Shown one piece after another: positions 22,301-33,323 of a stretch of DNA of 64,000 bases; the stretch's first letter is position 1, and each line of letters opens with the position of its first letter. Location: NCBI GenBank assembly GCA_016801885.1, contig JAFBJY010001458.1:1-64000 (forward strand), given 5' to 3'. Under the pieces are notes generated by a model. It worked only from the letters and a program-made list of their open reading frames with translations, searched no databases and was not told where the DNA came from. The DNA comes from Toxotes chatareus (lineage: Eukaryota; Chordata; Actinopteri; Toxotidae). The translations under genes and the position numbers were made by a program.

Positions 22301-25300
22301 GGCTGTGTGGAGCTGAGAAAGGAGCCAGGGTTTGAACCTCTCTCTCTGCTCTGTTTTCATTGGTTCCACAAATATTTGTGTCCCTGTTCAGCTCAGCAGC
22401 TGAGTGTAGCTCTATGAATGTCTTCAGGAGACACTGTGTGAAAATGTCCTCTCCGTATTTAAACCATGGTCACGTGTCCTCTCTGTGACAGCAGGCTTTT
22501 CACTGTGCCTGTGAGTGAGGCCATTGGGAGCAGCTATGAACACTTGTACCTTCAGACCTGCTCACACGTGTTGTACAGATCAGTTCTTGTCAAACATCCT
22601 GATCTCAATGAGACTTTGTGAATAACACAAGCTCAACTCAGTCAAACTGCTGACACTGTCAATGTGGACTGTAAGAGTCAGAATCCAAATCATTTTCAAA
22701 GCTTTAAAAATCACTTTGAAAATCAGAGTCAGCACTTTCACAACTTCCTTTCAACCATTTCATACTTTGAATGTTAGAAATTCTGAAGGAGATTTGACCT
22801 AATAAATACTGAATAAAGCACAACTTTCACATCATATTCATCTCAGCACACAAGTAAACAATGGAGTCTGACCTCAGAGTCTCCAGTCCACAGTCTGGAC
22901 TCTGCAGAAAACCACACAGATCCTTCAGTCCTGAATCCTGCAGGCTGTTTCCACTCAGGTCTAGGTGTCTCAGATGGGAGGGGTTGGACTTCAGAGCTGA
23001 GGCCAGAGAAGCACAGCTGATCTCTGACAACCTGCAGAAACTCAACCTGAATAAAGAATAAAAGATGTGAGTTTAGGAGACAAAGTTCCTGCTTGAAAGC
23101 GTTGAGTGTTTCATCATCTGTTCAGAGCTGAAGAAGGTTGAGAATGTACAAGTTTGGAAAATGGAAACTCCAAACACCTGAACCAACAGGATGCAGCTTA
23201 AAACAGTCAGATACTAAAAGTCAAACACAGCTCTCATTAATATTAATGACAACATGCTGCTGCTTCAATAAAGACATAGTGACTTCAGCTCTTAAACTCT
23301 TCCAGCTCCACCAGTGGCTCCATCTATACAAACTCATGTTGTTGACATTTGTTTCAGATTCTACTAAAGATCCTAAAGTTTTGACAGAGAGCAAACATGT
23401 CAGGCTGAAGTTTGGAGGAAAGGCAACAAATGATTGAGACAAAATGGAAAAGATTTTCACTTCATGTAACGGTGACGACATTTAACAAACATGCTGAGTT
23501 TGCTCTGAATATCTGAGTCACTTTGACTTTAGTCTCATCACTTTCTAGTCGTGTTGGAAGAAGAAAATACTGAATATATATTTGTTGATGTGAGTGTGGA
23601 AAAAAACTTGGATGTGATTTAAAGAGTGAAGCTTTTTTCTTGTTAAATGAAGCTTTGAAATCTGTAGCTCAATGTTGCTCTGCCACAGTCAGTGGACTAA
23701 ACCACAGAAGAAGAAAACAGACTTTACCATGAAGATCCTCAGTGTGGATCAGTATAATATCAGTGTGATGTCTGCACTTTACTGTCAGCACAACTTTCAC
23801 ATCATATTCATCTCAGCACACAAGTAAACAATGGAGTCTGACCTCAGAGTCTCCAGTCCACAGTCTGGACTCTGCAGAAAACCACACAGATCCTTCAGTC
23901 CTGAATCCTGCAGGTTGTTTTCACTCAGCTCCAGGTGTCTCAGATGGGAGGGGTTGGACTTCAGAGCTGAGGCCAGAGAAGCACAGCTGATCTCTGACAA
24001 CCTGCAGAGACTCAACCTGAATAAAGAATAAAAGATGTGAGTTTAGGAGACAAAGTTCCTGCTTGAAAGCGTTGAGTGTTTCATCATCTGTTCAGAGCTG
24101 AAGAAGGTTGAGAATGTACAAGTTTGGAAAATGGAAACTCCAAACACCTGAACCAACAGGATGCAGCTTAAAAACAGTCAGATCCTAAAAGTCAAACACA
24201 GCTCTCATTAACTTCAGTCACTATAAACATCACAGATCATAAAGCAAAGAGTGAAGAAACATTTCTTTCTGTCTTAATGTGGAATATTTGCTTTGTATGT
24301 GAAGAAATATAAAAGTCAACTGAAGGTGAAGATGAAATTGTTCCAAAGTAAAGAGTCAATTAGCAAGTGTTGGATTTTGAATCTTCATTCAATGAGTCTG
24401 AAATATGAAGCTGAACAAGATGCTCAGTGTGGATCAGCATCAAATCTCTGAGCTCAAATCTCCTTCAAAAAGTCCCACATTCACACTCAGGTTTAACAGT
24501 TTGGAAGAAAGTTTTCAAAGTGTTCACTAAGGTTTCAAATCAAATCTTTCATATTGTGTGAAATCATAGTTTGAGCCTTTGATGTTTTGAGTGTGACTGA
24601 AGTTTGTGTTGAGAGTTTGAGAAGCTGCAGATATTCAGCACATGTGCAGTGTGTTGAATGAGACATTTCATCACATTCCAGTCATGTGTCTTTGGTCCAA
24701 AGCAAGTTCAGCTTCATCCAACACTCTCTGCTCACACATTTGAAGCTGCTGTTCCAGCATTGCATTCTGGGATTCCTGGCCCCACCTTCCTGGTGGCTGT
24801 CAGCTTAGGGGGGTCTGTGTCCCACAGTTTGTGTCCCTGTGACAAAGACACAGTGGGATGTTGACACCCAGTGGACTCAGTGATTGGTCGGCTGTGTGGA
24901 GCTGAGAAAGGAGCCAGGGTTTGAACCTCTCTCTCTGCTCTGTTTTCATTGGTTCCACAACTATTTGTGTCCCAGTTCAGCTCAGCAGCTGAGTGTAGCT
25001 CTATGAATGTCTTCAGGAGACACACTGTGTGAAAATGTCCTCTCCATATTTAAACCATGGTGACGTGTCCTCTCTGTGACAGCAGGCTTTTCACTGTGCC
25101 TGTGAGTGAGGCCATTGGGAGCAGCTATGAACACTTGTGCCTTCAGACCTGCTCACACGTGTTGTACAGATCAGTTCTTGTCAAACATCCTGATCTCAAT
25201 GAGACTTTGTGAATAATACAAGCTCAACTCAGTCAAACTGCTGACACTGTCAATGTGGACTGTAAGAGTCAGAATCCAAATCATTTTCAAAGCTTTAAAA

Positions 25301-28300
25301 ATCACTTTGAAAATCAGAGTCAGCACTTTCACAACTTCCTTTCAACCATTTCACACTTTGAATGTTAGAAATTCTGAAGGAGATTTGACCTAATAAATAC
25401 TGAATAAAGCACAACTTTCACATCATATTCATCTCAGCACACAAGTAAACAATGGAGTCTGACCTCAGAGTCTCCAGTCCACAGTCTAGACTCTGCAGAA
25501 AACCACACAGATCCTTCACTCCTGAATCCTGCAGGTTGTTTTCACTCAGGTCCAGGTGTCTCAGATGGGAGGGGTTGGACTTCAGAGCTGAGGCCAGAGA
25601 AGCACAGCTGATCTCTGACAACCTGCAGCCCCTCAACCTGAATAAAGAATAAAAGATGTGAGTTTAGGAGACAAAGTTCCTGCTTGAAAGCGTTGAGTGT
25701 TTCATCATCTGTTCAGAGCTGAAGAAGGTTGAGAATGTACAAGTTTGGAAAATGGAAACTCCAAACACCTGAACCAACAGGATGCAGCTTAAAAACAGTC
25801 AGATACTAAAAGTCAAACACAGCTCTCATTAACTTCAGTCACTATAAACATCACAGATCATAAAGCAAAGAGTGAAGAAACATTTCTTTCTGTCTCTCAG
25901 TCTGACCTCAGAGTCTCCAGTCCACAGTCTGGACTCTGCAGAAAACCACACAGCAGCTTCACTCCTGAATCTTGCAGGTCGTTTTCACTCAGGTCCAGGT
26001 GTCTCAGATGGGAGGGGTTGGACTTCAGAGCTGAGGCCAGAGAAGCACAGCTGATCTCTGACAACCTGCAGTAACTCAACCTGAATAAAGAATAAATCAT
26101 GTGGATAAAAATAATTTCTAATCCAATCAGATATGTCCTAATCAATGAGCTTTCACTAACATGAGTAGAGGGACTTTGTCCTTCTCTTATTGTGGATCAT
26201 CATAATGTCAGATACACACATCATCCAAATGTCACCACAACATTCATACAACTATTCATGTCAACACAGATTCATAACATGCTGCTGAGCTCAGTCAAGT
26301 CTGGAATTAGAAGATAAAGATCAAATCAGACATGTTGGACTCAAATCTTCTTCATCATTGAAGTTTTACATGACCTTCTTCTTCCTGAACTTTGTGTCAT
26401 TAAACAACATTAATGGACAAATTCACATTTCTTGACTTCAACCAACAGTCAGATGTCACACATTGATTTAAAGAGTCTTTGGTGGCAGTCGTCCTTCCTG
26501 TGGTCCACACTGACTGTGAAGTGGTCTCCTCCTAACACAACTACACTGTAAGAAATGACTTCATGAGTTCAGCTGTAGCTGAATGAAGCTGAAGGTGTGT
26601 GTTTCCTGATTCTACTCTCCTCTACACCAGGAGAGAAAACACCTGCTTCTGACTTATTTAACACAAAATATGGAAAGACTTTAAAGGAGCAGTGTGGAGG
26701 ATTTAGGGGGATCTATTGGCAGAAATGGAAGATAATATTCATAATTATGTTTCAAGTAGAGTTTAATCATCTGAAAAGTGAATTTGTGAAAACAAAAAGA
26801 TTCAATATAACATGAATAAATGAACAAATGAATGTAAAATGTAACAGTTACTAATAAACAGAAAAACTTAACAGCAATAATCACAACCAACTGAAAAATC
26901 TACATTTGACAAACAACATTTAAAACATCTGTCAAGACTATGGGAAGGCAAGGACTAGGACCCAAATGCAAGACTCCACAGACGTAGTCCAAACTAATAA
27001 TTATTTATTCAAACAAAGTAACAACAGAAAATCACTCACGGAGGAGGAGGAAGACAAACTAACTGGACAAAGTAACAAACCAAAAATCACCCAGTAAGGG
27101 GAAAAGGCACTAAAACAAAAGTTACAAAACGTGAACACAAAATCGCTCTAAACGAGGAGAAAATGTTAAACAAGAAACAAAGTAACCAAATAATACAAAA
27201 CCTGATCGGGGAAACAATGACGAGAGGCAAGGCGAGGAACGAGACAAGGCAAAGGCAAGGGACAAAAGCTTGGGACTAAACATGAGACAAAAACATGGAA
27301 CATGGCGTGAGACGAAGGCATGAGACAAAACTATGAGACAAAAACGAACTGACACTGGACAAGGGGAAACGCAGACTATATATACACAACAGGTAAGGGG
27401 AAACAGGTGGAACCAATTAGGGAGGGGAAAACAATGACAAACGCGGGAAACAAGACAAAGACAGGAAGTTTAACAAGACCAGATACACAAGGGCAGAAAT
27501 TTCAAAATAAAACAGGAACTATAACAAAAGCTTAAACTAGAGTTCCAAAAAGATCCAAAATCAGCCCCCTAGGGGCTAGTCATGACAACATCTCCAGAAA
27601 AACACACAGCTGACCTAAAGATTATAAAACTATTATGAGAATAATGAGAATAATTTCATACTGTGTATATTAGAAAAAACTAAACTACTAATCTACACTG
27701 ACTGATAATGTTAAAGATCATGTCTGGACTTACACAGCCTTTCTGCAGTTCCCCACAGCTGGGATCAGTCTCCGTCGTCCCTCCTCTGATGTGTTGTACT
27801 TCTTCAGGTCCAACTCATCCAGAACCTCCTCTGACATCTGCAGAACGTAGGCCAGAGCAGAACAGTGGATCTCAGAGAGTCTCTTCTCTGATCTGTTCTC
27901 TGACTTCAGGAACTCTTGGATCTCCTGATGTACTGAGCGGTCGTTCATCTCCATCAGACAGAGGAAGATGTTGATGCTTCTGTCAGGAGAAACATCATAT
28001 CTGTTCATATCCTTCAGGTTGTTGATGGCTCTCTGGATGATTTCTGGTCTGTTCTCTGTCTGACCCAGAAGGCCTCCTAAGAGTCTCTGGTTGGACTCCA
28101 GAGACAGGCCATGAAGGAAGCGAACAAACAGGTCCAGGTGGCCATTTTTACTCTGAAGGGATCTCTCCATGGCATCACTGAGGAGGACATCAAGTGATGG
28201 GTAGCTGCTATTGTTATTTTCAAAATGCTTAAAAGTTTTCCCATTAAAAGACTCTGGCTTTGAGTCCCAGTGTTTGTAGTCTTGTCCCAGGAAAGTCCTC

Positions 28301-31300
28301 AGCTCTCTTGTCTTCCTCTCTGTGTAACAGTGGAACATATAGACTGCAGCCAGAAACTCCTGAATGCTCAGATGAACAAAGCAGTAGACTGTTTCCTGGA
28401 AGATCACACTCTCTCTTTTAAAGATCTCTGTACAAACTCCTGAGTAAACTAAGGCCTCTGTGACATCAAGACCACACTGCTCCAGGTCTTCTTGGTAGAA
28501 CATGATGTTTCCTTTCTCCAGATGTTCAAACGCCAGCCTCCCCAGCTTCAGAAGAACTTCCCTGTCAGCCTCCGTCAGCTCCTGTGGACTCGTCTCATGT
28601 CCCTCATCATACTTGTGCTTCTTCCTCTTTGTCTGAACCAGCAGGAAGTGTGAGTACAGGTCAGTCAGGCTCTTGGGCAGCTTTCCTCTCTGCTCTGTGG
28701 TCAACATGTGCTCCAGAACTGTAGCAGAGATCCAGCAGAAGACCGGGATGTGGCACATGATGTGGAGGCTTTGTGAAGTCTTGATGTGGGAGATGATCCT
28801 TCTGGCCTGCTCCTCCTCTCTGAACCTCTTCCTGAAGTAGTCCTCCTTCTGTGGGTCAGTGAACCCTCTGACCTCTGTCACCATGTCAACACACTCAGGA
28901 GGGATCTGATTGGCTGCTGCAGGTCGTGTGGTTATCCAGAGGCGAGCAGAGGGAAGCAGTTTCCCCCTGATGAGGTTTGTCAGCAGCACATCCACTGAGG
29001 TGGACTCTGTAACATCAGTCAGGATCTCAGTGTTGTGGAAGTCCAGAGGAAGTCGACACTCATCCAGACCGTCAAAGATGAACAGAACCTGGACCTCTTC
29101 AAACCTGCAGAGTCCTGCTTCTTTGGTTTCAGTAAAGAAGTGATGAACAAGTTCCACCAAGCTGAACTTTTTCTCTTTCAGCACATTCAGCTCTCTGAAC
29201 GTGAATGGAAATGTGAAGTGTGTGTCCTGGTTGGCTTTGTCTTCAGCCCAGTCCAGAGTCAACTTCTGTGTTAAGACTGTTTTCCCAATGCCAGCCACTC
29301 CCTTTGTCATCACTGTTCTGATTGGTCCATCTCTTCCAGGTGAGGCTTTAAAGATGTCTTCTTGTCTGATGCTTGTTTCTGGTCTGGCTGGTTTCCTGGA
29401 TGCTGTTTCAATCTGTCTGACCTCATGTTCATCATTGACCTCTCCAGTCCCTCCCTCTGTGATGTAGAGCTCTGTGTAGATCTGATTCAGAAGGGTTGGG
29501 TTTCCTGCTTTAGAGATCCCCTCAAACACACACTGGAACTTCTTCTTCAGAGCAGATTTAAGTTTACATTGACAAACTGCAGCAACATGTCCTGAATGAA
29601 CAAACAAGAAACAACATCAATGACTGATTCATAAAGAAAACATGACATGTTCATCTCCCTATAGAACACACATGAACATATTTCCCTCCATGTCTTGAGA
29701 TGTTAGTAAATGTCCCATTTGTCCATCATGTTGAATCTTTAGAGAAATCCTCTTACTGCTGTGCAGACAGTCAGCCAGCTCCTCCTGCTTCATTCTCCTC
29801 AGGAAGTTCACTGTGATCTTCACAAAAGCCTCTCTGCTGCTCCTCCTCTGCTCTTCATCCTCACCGTCCAACACCTCCTCATCCTCCCCCTGATTCTCTG
29901 AGCATTCTGGGTAATCTGGACTCACAACCTTCTGGATCTTCTTCAGCTCCTTCTTCACAAAAGTGACAATGTTCCCCTCCAGCAGCTGGAACAGAAAACT
30001 ATATGAATGACACAATCAAAGTAAAACCATGGAGCCAAACATCAGATCCATGTTGGACACACTGACAATCCACTGCTCTAAAAAGTGCAGCATGGAGATT
30101 ATTGTCAACACAACAGATGTCAAAGTAGTTGATGTCCATGTACAGACCATAAATATGGAGTCCAGGTGTGTTTGATGCTGCTGGACAGACTGAGCACTGG
30201 GAACCTCTGAGCTCTCCTGGTCCACTCTGTGGAGGAATCATGAAGAATTAGCTCACATTATGTTTGCAGCATCTGAGTGTTTTATGCTTTGTACACAAAC
30301 AACAGCTGCTTTTATGTTCTGTGGTGACTGTCCTGATTAAAGCAAACACTACTGTGCTGTGACATTCTCAATGAGAGGAAACAAGCAATCAGTTCTGTAC
30401 CTCATGACCTAGAGTCATCACAACAAGTCCACCTTTTTAATGATGAGTTTAAGGACTCACACTGGGTTTGACAGAAGTCTCACCTCTGCTACAGGACACT
30501 AACACAAACACTGGAACTGGATAGGTGCTGAGTTACAGGGAGTTTTAGTTCTGATCTGAATGACACATATAAGAACATAAGAAGTGCTTTTCTTGAAAAG
30601 AGAAACATCAACTTTGCCACTAAAGCCTGTGTTTCAGCCTGATCATGTTCATATACTGTGTCATTCATGAAGCCTGGAGACAAAACACAATCACTTCATC
30701 TTTCATAGAAGACCAGTTATACAGGACAGCTGTCTGATACATTTTAAACTCAGCTGCAGCTCACTTCTTTGCAGCAGAGGGAGGCTGTCCTTTGAAATTA
30801 ATGGGGTCACGCTTTGACCTGTCACTCTTCATGGACACACAGCTGGGCTCAGGTACTGGGATGTCTGGTCTCTGATGGATCCTGGCGGGCACAGAGATTA
30901 AGACCATCAGGGACATGGGGACAGGGACAACATATCTATTATTCATACAGTGTTCTCATAGTAAAGAAGAAAACATGTAGTCAGTTGCAGCTCACTTCTT
31001 TGCAGCAGAGGGAGGCTGTCCTTTGAAATTAATGGGGGGGCGACCCATTGACCTGTCACTCTTCATGGACACACAGCTGGGCTCAGGTCCATGTTCAGGT
31101 CCAGCAGAGTCTGGTGTGTGCTGCTGCTCTGGCCTTCAACACAACACACACAGAGCTTTGAGTGTGAATAATGATGGTGCAGTGATGTGAGTGCTGAGCT
31201 CTGACATGGAGAAGAGTCATGGACAGTTAGAGATCCTCATCTCACCTCTGAGCTTTGGTCTGGATCTCATGGTCCCCACACAGACTGCTTTTAGGGGGAG

Positions 31301-31334
31301 GGGCTCCCTCCTCTCTGTTCTCACACTGATTCAT
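16181..31334 (-). CDS. fish NLR immune receptor gene (FISNA-NACHT-LRR, NLRC3-like), 12 coding exons
   Basis: Cytosolic pattern-recognition receptor of the large teleost NLR expansion. Exons on the minus strand: 31334-31246, 31133-30996, 30881-30765, 30226-30148, 29985-29757, 29591-27734, then six LRR exons 26080-25907, 25637-25464, 24016-23843, 23046-22873, 20593-20420, 16354-16181. Every junction has AG acceptor and GT donor bases. The phases chain without a break for about 1184 codons. NACHT proteins bind ATP and oligomerise; the LRRs are presumed to sense ligand. The terminal B30.2 domain (14725-15159) is degenerate, so the true 3' end is unsettled: it may read through after the last LRR exon to a stop at 16129, or use a 3' exon I cannot see. 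The symbol is left blank because the family has many near-identical members. Confidence 0.88.
16875..20139 (-). mobile_element. L2/CR1-group LINE inserted in the NLR LRR intron
   Basis: The paralogous intron at 23551-23572 is uninterrupted and fixes the insertion to 16875-20139, with about 4 bp (AGAA) shared at both ends as target duplication. Minus strand: 5' part at right, and a 3' tail at left made of TAGAA pentamers after GGGATTAATAAAGTATATTC. It is about 3265 bp, close to full ORF2 length. Confidence 0.9.
17250..20088 (-). pseudogene. LINE ORF2 (endonuclease + reverse transcriptase), frameshifted
   Basis: The APE-type endonuclease at 20088-19261 is open: GNVNSLPNKMDEL, FTETWLTDVIPDAN, SGDFNHATLDST and KSDHNLVHL carry the expected Asn, Glu, Asp/Asn and Asp-His residues. 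The RT follows in several frames: RKAAGPDGVPSRLL, LNDYRPVALTSQLMKTMERL, STGAPQGTVLAP, KFADDTAIVGCI, then the C-terminal KTKELVIDFRKSSPQ and LDNKLDWSYCTDHLYKKGQS. Breaks near 18940-19160, 18500, 18300, 18060 and 17700 make it non-functional. The protein would nick DNA and copy its own RNA by target-primed reverse transcription. Confidence 0.88.
20420..20593 (-). CDS. NLR LRR exon 5 of 6
   Basis: 174 nt (SCSLSEISCASLGSALK ... LELSENNLQDSGVKDLCGF). Part of tandem unit 1. It lies just right of a 3.3-kb LINE insertion. Confidence 0.88.
20904..21740 (+). mobile_element. CR1-group LINE 3' fragment in the NLR intron
   Basis: The uninterrupted copy at 24319-24338 (AAGGTGAAGATGAAATTG) shows the insertion edges. 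The insert is the same 3' UTR found, inverted, at 44776-45600: GGATATAGCCCTTAGTAGGG at the start, GCGCTTTGAGACAATTTTGA near the end, then ATTGA pentamers. It is 837 bp, 5' truncated and non-coding. Confidence 0.9.
22873..23046 (-). CDS. NLR LRR exon 4 of 6
   Basis: 174 nt (FCRLSEISC ... LDLSGNSLQDSGLKDLCGF). Part of tandem unit 1. Confidence 0.88.
23843..24016 (-). CDS. NLR LRR exon 3 of 6
   Basis: 174 nt (LCRLSEISC ... LELSENNLQDSGLKDLCGF). Part of tandem unit 2. Confidence 0.88.
25464..25637 (-). CDS. NLR LRR exon 2 of 6
   Basis: 174 nt with the same boundaries and reading as its neighbours (GCRLSEISC ... LDLSENNLQDSGVKDLCGF). It carries QSLDCG where the others have QSPDCG. Confidence 0.88.
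25907..26080 (-). CDS. NLR LRR exon 1 of 6
   Basis: 174 nt, acceptor TTTATTCAG, donor GTCAGA, phase symmetric. It encodes about two ribonuclease-inhibitor-type leucine-rich repeats (CRLSEISCASLASALKSNPS; LRHLDLSENDLQDSGVKLLC). It is nearest to the NACHT exon, and its flanking intron differs from the other units. Confidence 0.88.
26930..27587 (-). mobile_element. solo LTR, family 1, copy 1
   Basis: 658 bp with inverted ends TGTCA...TGACA and a 5-bp target duplication ACATC at 26925-26929 and 27588-27592. On the minus strand a TATA-like GTGTATATATAGTCTGCG precedes the presumed transcription start. It shares long stretches with 37897-38425. No internal gag/pol is present, so it is a solo LTR left by LTR-LTR recombination. 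It lies in the intron between the NACHT and LRR exons. Confidence 0.85.
27734..29591 (-). CDS. NLR exon 6: FISNA + NACHT + winged helix/HD2
   Basis: A 1858-nt exon, entirely open, is bounded by acceptor CATTCAG and donor GTAAGT. FISNA (fish-specific NACHT-associated) lies at about residues 15-95 of the exon (KKKFQCVFEGISKAGNPTLL; YTELYITEGGTGEVNDEHEV). NACHT has Walker A GVAGIGKT, Walker B with the acidic pair (VLFIFDGLDECRLPLDF), and sensor region RLWITTRPAAANQIP. The winged-helix/HD2 part includes LTDLYSHFLLVQTKRKK and FVHLSIQEFLAAVYMF. All ATPase signatures look intact, so nothing in this exon argues against activity. It ends with GNCRKA, feeding the first LRR exon in frame. Confidence 0.95.
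29757..29985 (-). CDS. NLR exon 5 (helical linker)
   Basis: 229 nt, acceptor CTGTTCCAG, donor GTAAGA. It encodes LLEGNIVTFVKKELKKIQKV, an acidic stretch (EDEEVLDGEDEEQRR), then FVKITVNFLRRMKQEELADC. The charged helical pattern is a known pre-FISNA segment. Death-fold ancestry is possible but not visible. Confidence 0.82.
30148..30226 (-). CDS. NLR exon 4
   Basis: 79 nt, acceptor CTCCACAG, ends at TTTATG with donor GTCTGT. It encodes VDQESSEVPSAQSVQQHQTH followed by LDSIFM, a segment that precedes the linker exon in fish NLRs. It returns the frame to phase 0. Confidence 0.78.
30302..30764. other. NLR N-terminal intron
   Basis: Intron between exons 3 and 4. No extra exon or repeat is recognised. 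Confidence 0.5.
30765..30881 (-). CDS. NLR exon 3 (tandem copy of exon 2)
   Basis: 117 nt, acceptor CGCCAG, donor GTGAGC, symmetric phase 2 to 2, so it can be added or skipped without changing frame. Its second half repeats exon 2 almost exactly (PEPSCVSMKSDRSKRDPINF ... QPPSAAK). The identity continues through the donor site into the intron (GAGCTGCA). Confidence 0.78.
30996..31133 (-). CDS. NLR exon 2 (disordered repeat module)
   Basis: 138 nt, acceptor ...TTGAAG, donor GTGAGC, phase 2 to 2. It encodes a Pro/Ser/Lys-rich segment with PEPSCVSMKSDRSMGRPINF and ends QPPSAAK. This module is typical of the N-terminal tail of teleost NLRs. The next exon is its near copy. Confidence 0.78.
31246..31334 (-). 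CDS. NLR exon 1 (start codon)
   Basis: ATG at 31334-31332 begins MNQCENREEGAPPPKSSLCG, the usual N-terminus style of fish NLRC3-like proteins (a short acidic start followed by Pro/Ser-rich stretch). The exon is 89 nt and ends in donor GTGAGA. It leaves phase 2. Confidence 0.8.
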
Positions 31335-31659
31335 GATGCTGAATTCACATCCACAGCAGCTCACACACACTTTCTACCTTCATCTGAGAGAAAACACAAA
31401 TCATTCATCTGCACATCAACTGAAATCATCCTCAGGTTCAGGTTCATGTTACTTTATTTGTACCTGTAGGTGGATTTGTTTTGCAGTCAGATGATCAGAT
31501 GATGACGTCCTTTTAACACATATACAAAGAACACAAAGAAATATATCACAAAAGCAACACAGCTGACTATAAACATGATGATAAAAGTAAAGGTGCTCAA
31601 AGCTCCACCAATCAGGATCAAAAGAGAGAAGGGTCAATAAAGAATAAGTAAAAGGTAAA

Positions 31660-32790
31660 ATAACCTTTAGTTTAATACAAGATGAAAAAGAGAAAGAAGT
31701 TCAAAACCCAATAAAAATAAATTTAAAACCCACATAATAAATAAATAATGAAATAAATCCATAAATAAGTAAGTATGTGCAATGTATCGCTGCAGCTTGT
31801 TCAACTCTGTGACAGCAGCAGGAACAAAGCTGTTCTTATATCACTGGGTTTAACATCTTGGGACGATAAACCTCCGCCCGGAGGGAAGAAGCTGAAAGTG
31901 GCAGTGCAAAGGGTGGAGTCATCATTTAAAATGGAGGTAGCTGTCCTCTGTACCTGTCTGCTGTACAGGGACGCTGGACTTGGCTGGGACTCACCAAGCA
32001 GGCGACTAGACCACTTAACTATTTGGTCTGAGGACTTCCTCTGTTTTAAAGTTGTCTGACTGAACCATGACACTAAAGAAAATGATAAAATGGATTCTAT
32101 AAAAGAGAGAGAACATGCTCATTATGGTTCAGTTAATGTGAAAATGTGCAAGTTTCCTTAAACAGTGTAAACGTTGCTGAGCCTTTTTACAAACCACTTC
32201 ACAATTTTCTTCAAAAGTCAATTTGCTGTCAATGATAGATATTTGTAAGACTGCACATACTCAGTGGTCTGACCTTTAATTAAAGCGACTTGCGGCGGTC
32301 TGTGGGGTTTCCTCCTAAAATCAATGAGCATATCTTTGGTTGTTGTAGCATTTAGCTGCAGGTAGGATTCCTCACACCACTGAACTAAATCATCAATGAC
32401 TGGTCCATGGCTGCTCTCACCGTCCTGGAGGAGACTAACAATAGCACTTTATGATGCTTCTGCTGTCATGTCTGCTCTGACACATGTTTGTGTATAAAAT
32501 GAACAATAGTGGTGACAACACACCCTTGAGGAGAAACAGTGGAAGAACACCTTTGGTCAGACAATGTACTGTTGACCCTCACTCTCTGTGCCCTGTTGGT
32601 TAAAACATCCAGAATCCAACCCACCAGATTATTATTTTAATCAAACTGTTGTAGAAGTCTTTCAATCCAGTGCATGTTCAGTTTGCTGACTTACAACCAT
32701 CTAAAAAGACACGAGAACTGTGCTCTGTGCTCTGAAGGTCTGCAGTAGTTTTCATGCTTGCCCAGGCTGAACCAAGTTTGTTTGCTGACA
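31660..32790 (-). mobile_element. truncated, heavily decayed LINE just upstream of the NLR start
   Basis: Minus-strand pieces match a fish LINE RT in order. They are an RT stretch with VNSTLSDQRCSS and SPQGCV (about 32470-32640), a region with TTKDMLIDFRRKPHR-like reading (about 32290-32360), and a C-terminus with VKWSSRLLGESQPSPASLYS and VQRTATSILND (32030-31930), then PSGRR-like and CKTQRYK-like codons near 31860. Several frames are used, and no full domain survives. It is a different LINE lineage from the L2 copies, since its C-terminus is distinct (possibly Rex1-like, inferred). Confidence 0.7.
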
Positions 32791-33323
32791 TCAATGACTG
32801 GTCCATGGTTTGTTCTTAGGAAATATTTAAACACGCTTACAGGGAATGATCATATCATTGCAAAAGACCATGTATGAGAATGTTATGTCCACCAATGAGT
32901 CCAAATCAAACGCCGGCCTCACACTCATAAATGGCCATTTTTCAGAGCTTGATGAGTGAGTAGGATTGTTCTGAATGTTTAATTGCTAAATGTTAAGTGT
33001 TTAATTGTTAAGAAGTTCTAGCATATAAACCATTTTATGGTTAAATGTTTTAATACATACTAAGATGTACTGTGCTGTGCACTTAAGGGTTGAAGCTGAA
33101 ATCACTTCTGTTATGTCAAATGCTGAAGTCAGAGGCCCATACATAGTCTTTTGCAAGAAACCATGATTTACCAAATCAGTCAAAGCAGAATTAGAAAGCA
33201 GAACTGGAAAACAAGATGTCAGCAAACAAACTTGGTTCAGTCTGGGCAAGCATGAAAACTACTGCAGGCTTTCAGAGCACAGAGCTCAGTGCTTGTGTCT
33301 TTTTAGATGGTTGTAAGTCAGAC
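32685..33323. repeat. inverted repeat, ~107-bp arms
   Basis: 32685-32790 and 33217-33323 are inverse complements with only scattered mismatches (GATGTCAGCAAACAAACTTG at 33217; complement at the 32790 end). The arms are separated by about 430 bp. Both arms encode the LINE linker MSANKLGSVWASMKTT-like peptide, in opposite orientation. Confidence 0.85.

Larger units (their letters stand above)
20140..25860. repeat. tandem ~2.6-kb duplication units carrying LRR exon pairs
   Basis: Unit 1 (20140-23562, including a later 837-bp insertion) and unit 2 (23563 to about 25860) match segment for segment: AAAATACTGAATATAT, LRR exon, AAGATGAAATTGTTCCAAAG, TCCAGTCATGTGTCTTTGG, LRR exon. The tail of an older unit survives at 16181-16874 (compare 22873-23562). 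The long intron stretches differ by only scattered single bases, so the duplication is recent relative to most of the mobile elements here. Confidence 0.85.

Noticed and set aside
22861..23061. Plus-strand 66-codon ORFs repeated opposite each LRR exon
   Set aside because: They are antisense readings of the LRR exons. Their conservation follows from the duplicated minus-strand exons.
28786..29595. Plus-strand ORFs opposite the NACHT exon
   Set aside because: Shadows of a strongly supported minus-strand exon, with no start or splice context.
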